Assembly: GCF_030253575.1 (NCBI RefSeq)
Contig: NC_080568.1
Location: 203,501-267,500 of the forward strand
Origin: Rhododendron vialii
Lineage: Eukaryota > Streptophyta > Magnoliopsida > Ericales > Ericaceae
Direction of reading: 5' to 3'
Length of the DNA stretch: 64,000 bases
Part shown: in pieces, positions 62,180 to 64,000 of the stretch
How the letters are laid out: every line of letters starts with the position of its first letter
Numbering within the stretch: position 1 is the first letter of the stretch
Made by a program: the position numbers and the translations under genes
Notes under the pieces: model-generated
What the model saw: the letters and a program-made list of their open reading frames with translations, nothing else
Database searches by the model: none
What the model was told of the DNA's origin: nothing

Positions 62180-63660
62180 GCATTCATTCATCATGTACCT
62201 AGAAAGCAGGAGATATTGACACCATCATTTCACGTCAATCAACTTAAAAATAAAATCATTAAATTGTTCTTAAATAGGAATGATGCCAACTCTCTTATAT
62301 TCTTGCCTCGAGGAAGAATTTCGGTATTCTCTATAAAACTTATTGATTTTTCAGGTTATTTGTATATCTGGTCAAGTCAGTATATGGGCAGCACCCCTTA
62401 GTGCTTTTCCTTTTCAATACATATCCCATGTTACGTATCAAAAATTACTTCTTTTGATGGGTACTTTAGTTACCAATTCAAGTAAAATTAATGTTCTCGT
62501 TTCAATCCCTCCAGTCATTTCTGCAGCATAAATTCCACTCCTACATAGTCCAATGCAACAAGTACGATGATGAACAACAACAAACCAATCTGGAAGAGAT
62601 CAGCACTTCCACTCCAAGATTTACATCAGTGGACTAGGCTTGTGATGTGAAGCTTCAAAAGATAACACAAAGGTCCAAATGGTTACATAAAGCCATACAT
62701 TTAGAGCCAAATTAAAAATTGTCATGTTACTCTTCATTGAATAATTGGTGCTCTTGCGAAACTTAAACCATGATAATAAAAGACAGCCGTGCTTAAATAA
62801 TCAATTACAACAGGCAATAACATAGTTTAAGCATGTAATGTGTGGGATCAAAGGATACAGTACCTCACTACTAAAAAACTTGACTTATTCAAGCAAGAGA
62901 ATAAAGCAAATTATCTTCGCCTTCTGGTAAGTTTTGTCCAGCATAGCTTGAACAGTGGGGGTGATTTCTATATATCTAACAAAGATCCAATTATAATTTC
63001 CAATATATAGACAGCGTCTTTGATTTTTCCAATCAGATTGGAAAACCTATTCCATACGTGGAAAAAGATTACTGTCTCTTGATTTCAGTGAAATGAGTGT
63101 AACTTATTGTACTAACAATCTATGTTGGATCCGTTTCAAGGTTTCACCTTATCCAAATGTTTTTTTTCCCCCCATGAGTGAAAAAATTAGCACATGCTAT
63201 GATTCTATGAAAGTCATTTAGTGATTATGTGTAAGTTTAGGGCTTGTTAACAACTCTTCATAGGGTGGGTTGTGGATCTCTTTGCATCAACATTGTGAGA
63301 TAAGACACGTTTAGTTGATTTCTCCAGATTTTTTTTTAAGTGCAAGGATTGTTGCTTCAACAAGAATTATTTCTTGTGGTTATCCTGGGAGGAGTAAGCC
63401 AAACCATTTTCGACACCATATGTACCTTCGTCCATTTCTTCCTCTTGCCTATATTTGTTTTCCATTGACATCCTTCTCCTATTCCTAAACAATTGGTTAC
63501 TTAAATAGGACTTAATTCTTTCCTATTCAAACTTGAGACTGTTGAACTACCTTGCCTCACATAATCACAACATCAACAAAAAAAACACGTGCATATTTGC
63601 AACTAAAACACAACAATGAGAATTTCATAAGATAATCTATATGATATCAACAAACAGACA
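62180..63660. other. Non-coding region, no gene seen
   Basis: AT-rich DNA with no exon recognised. A splice donor on the minus strand at 63676 (GCG then GTAAGTG) suggests that at least part of this is a 3' UTR intron of the PPR gene to the right. Confidence 0.4.
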
Positions 63661-63801
63661 ATAACCAGACACTTACCGCTTGCTAACTCTTTGACGCCAG
63701 GCATTGGAGGTATAGTTCTTATTTGAAGCATAGCAGTGGAAGGACCTCTAGCAATCGCCGGATCCACAAGACCAGATGCATCAGAAAATCAACCATTTCA
63801 G

Positions 63802-64000
63802 TTAAGCAGCCACTGGAATGTCCATGTTTGTCCTAATTGGATTACTTATCCGCAAAGATGACATCTCCAAGTTCAAGCCCTCCCATGCAGCTTGCTTTAT
63901 CCTATAGGCTTCTTTAGGCATCCCTGCCTTCAAAAGGCAAGATATAAAAGAATTTACTGTGATTCTATCTGGGGCACACCCAACTTCCAACATCTTGGTA
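63802..64000 (-). CDS. Pentatricopeptide repeat protein, C-terminal end (cut by window edge)
   Basis: The frame is open from the window edge to the stop at 63804-63802. It reads MLEVGCAPDRITVNSFISCL then LKAGMPKEAYRIKQAAWEGL, a clear P-type PPR pair of helices, followed by a non-repeat tail ending NMDIPVAA. The start and most repeats lie beyond 64000. Such proteins usually bind RNA in mitochondria or plastids; the target cannot be inferred. A GTAAGTG donor downstream of the stop (63676) suggests a spliced 3' UTR. Confidence 0.75.
   Translation of the reverse strand, partial: TKMLEVGCAPDRITVNSFISCLLKAGMPKEAYRIKQAAWEGLNLEMSSLRISNPIRTNMDIPVAA

Noticed and set aside
1-64000. tRNA, rRNA, CRISPR, phage or bacterial genes
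   Set aside because: No cloverleaf, spaced direct repeats or bacterial gene layout seen; this is plant nuclear DNA.

Overview
The window is nuclear DNA of a flowering plant, a eudicot: spliced genes with plant-only families (a BEARSKIN-type NAC factor, organellar RAD52-like ODB1, plant VPS9a, GT31 galactosyltransferase, GDSL lipase), AT-rich intergenic DNA, and many MITEs, non-LTR retroposons, a CACTA element and LTR fossils. A woody asterid (Ericales-like) is possible, but I cannot fix the species from sequence alone. No bacterial features, tRNA, rRNA or CRISPR were seen.

Layout. 1-8.5 kb (-): 5' half of a TPR subunit of TFIIIC (GTF3C3-like), five exons with transposon-loaded introns and an in-frame TGA in exon 5. 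8.5-10.2 kb: MITEs and a micro-retroposon. 10.2-15.2 kb (-): complete three-exon NAC gene, BEARSKIN (root cap) type. 15.3-23.1 kb: long upstream/intergenic DNA with micro-retroposons and a 2.5 kb Mutator-like non-autonomous element. 23.2-29.2 kb (+): complete six-exon VPS9a-type Rab5 GEF, with a second copy of the Mutator-like element in intron 2, a GC-AG intron 4, and a decayed tandem copy of its last exon at 30 kb. 31.2-33.4 kb (-): complete eight-exon beta-1,3-galactosyltransferase.

34.9-41.0 kb (-): the most unusual locus. A short gene end encodes an IRE1/RNase L-type KEN ribonuclease domain whose Tyr, Arg, Asn and His active-site residues keep their expected spacing. Upstream on the same strand lie a 2.07 kb solo LTR and a near-perfect 3.2 kb inverted repeat (about 1.57 kb arms, 66 bp loop) made of exons that probably belong to the same gene. 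41.1-45.0 kb: LTR-retrotransposon fossils, including two related LTR-like blocks in opposite orientation.

46.1-48.4 kb (+): complete five-exon GDSL lipase. 49.1-50.9 kb: three transposons nested in one another, the innermost a 1.03 kb CACTA element. 52.5-55.5 kb (+): complete four-exon ODB1/RAD52-1. 55.5-63.8 kb: gene-poor DNA with tandem duplications and a decayed ROH1/BYPASS1-like fragment. 63.8-64.0 kb (-): C-terminus of a PPR-type protein running off the window.

A repeated theme is very short target-primed retroposon insertions: five clear cases (two more doubtful) of 8-27 bp plus a poly(A) tail between 12-18 bp target duplications. The genes do not form an operon or pathway; they are independent plant genes in a transposon-rich region.
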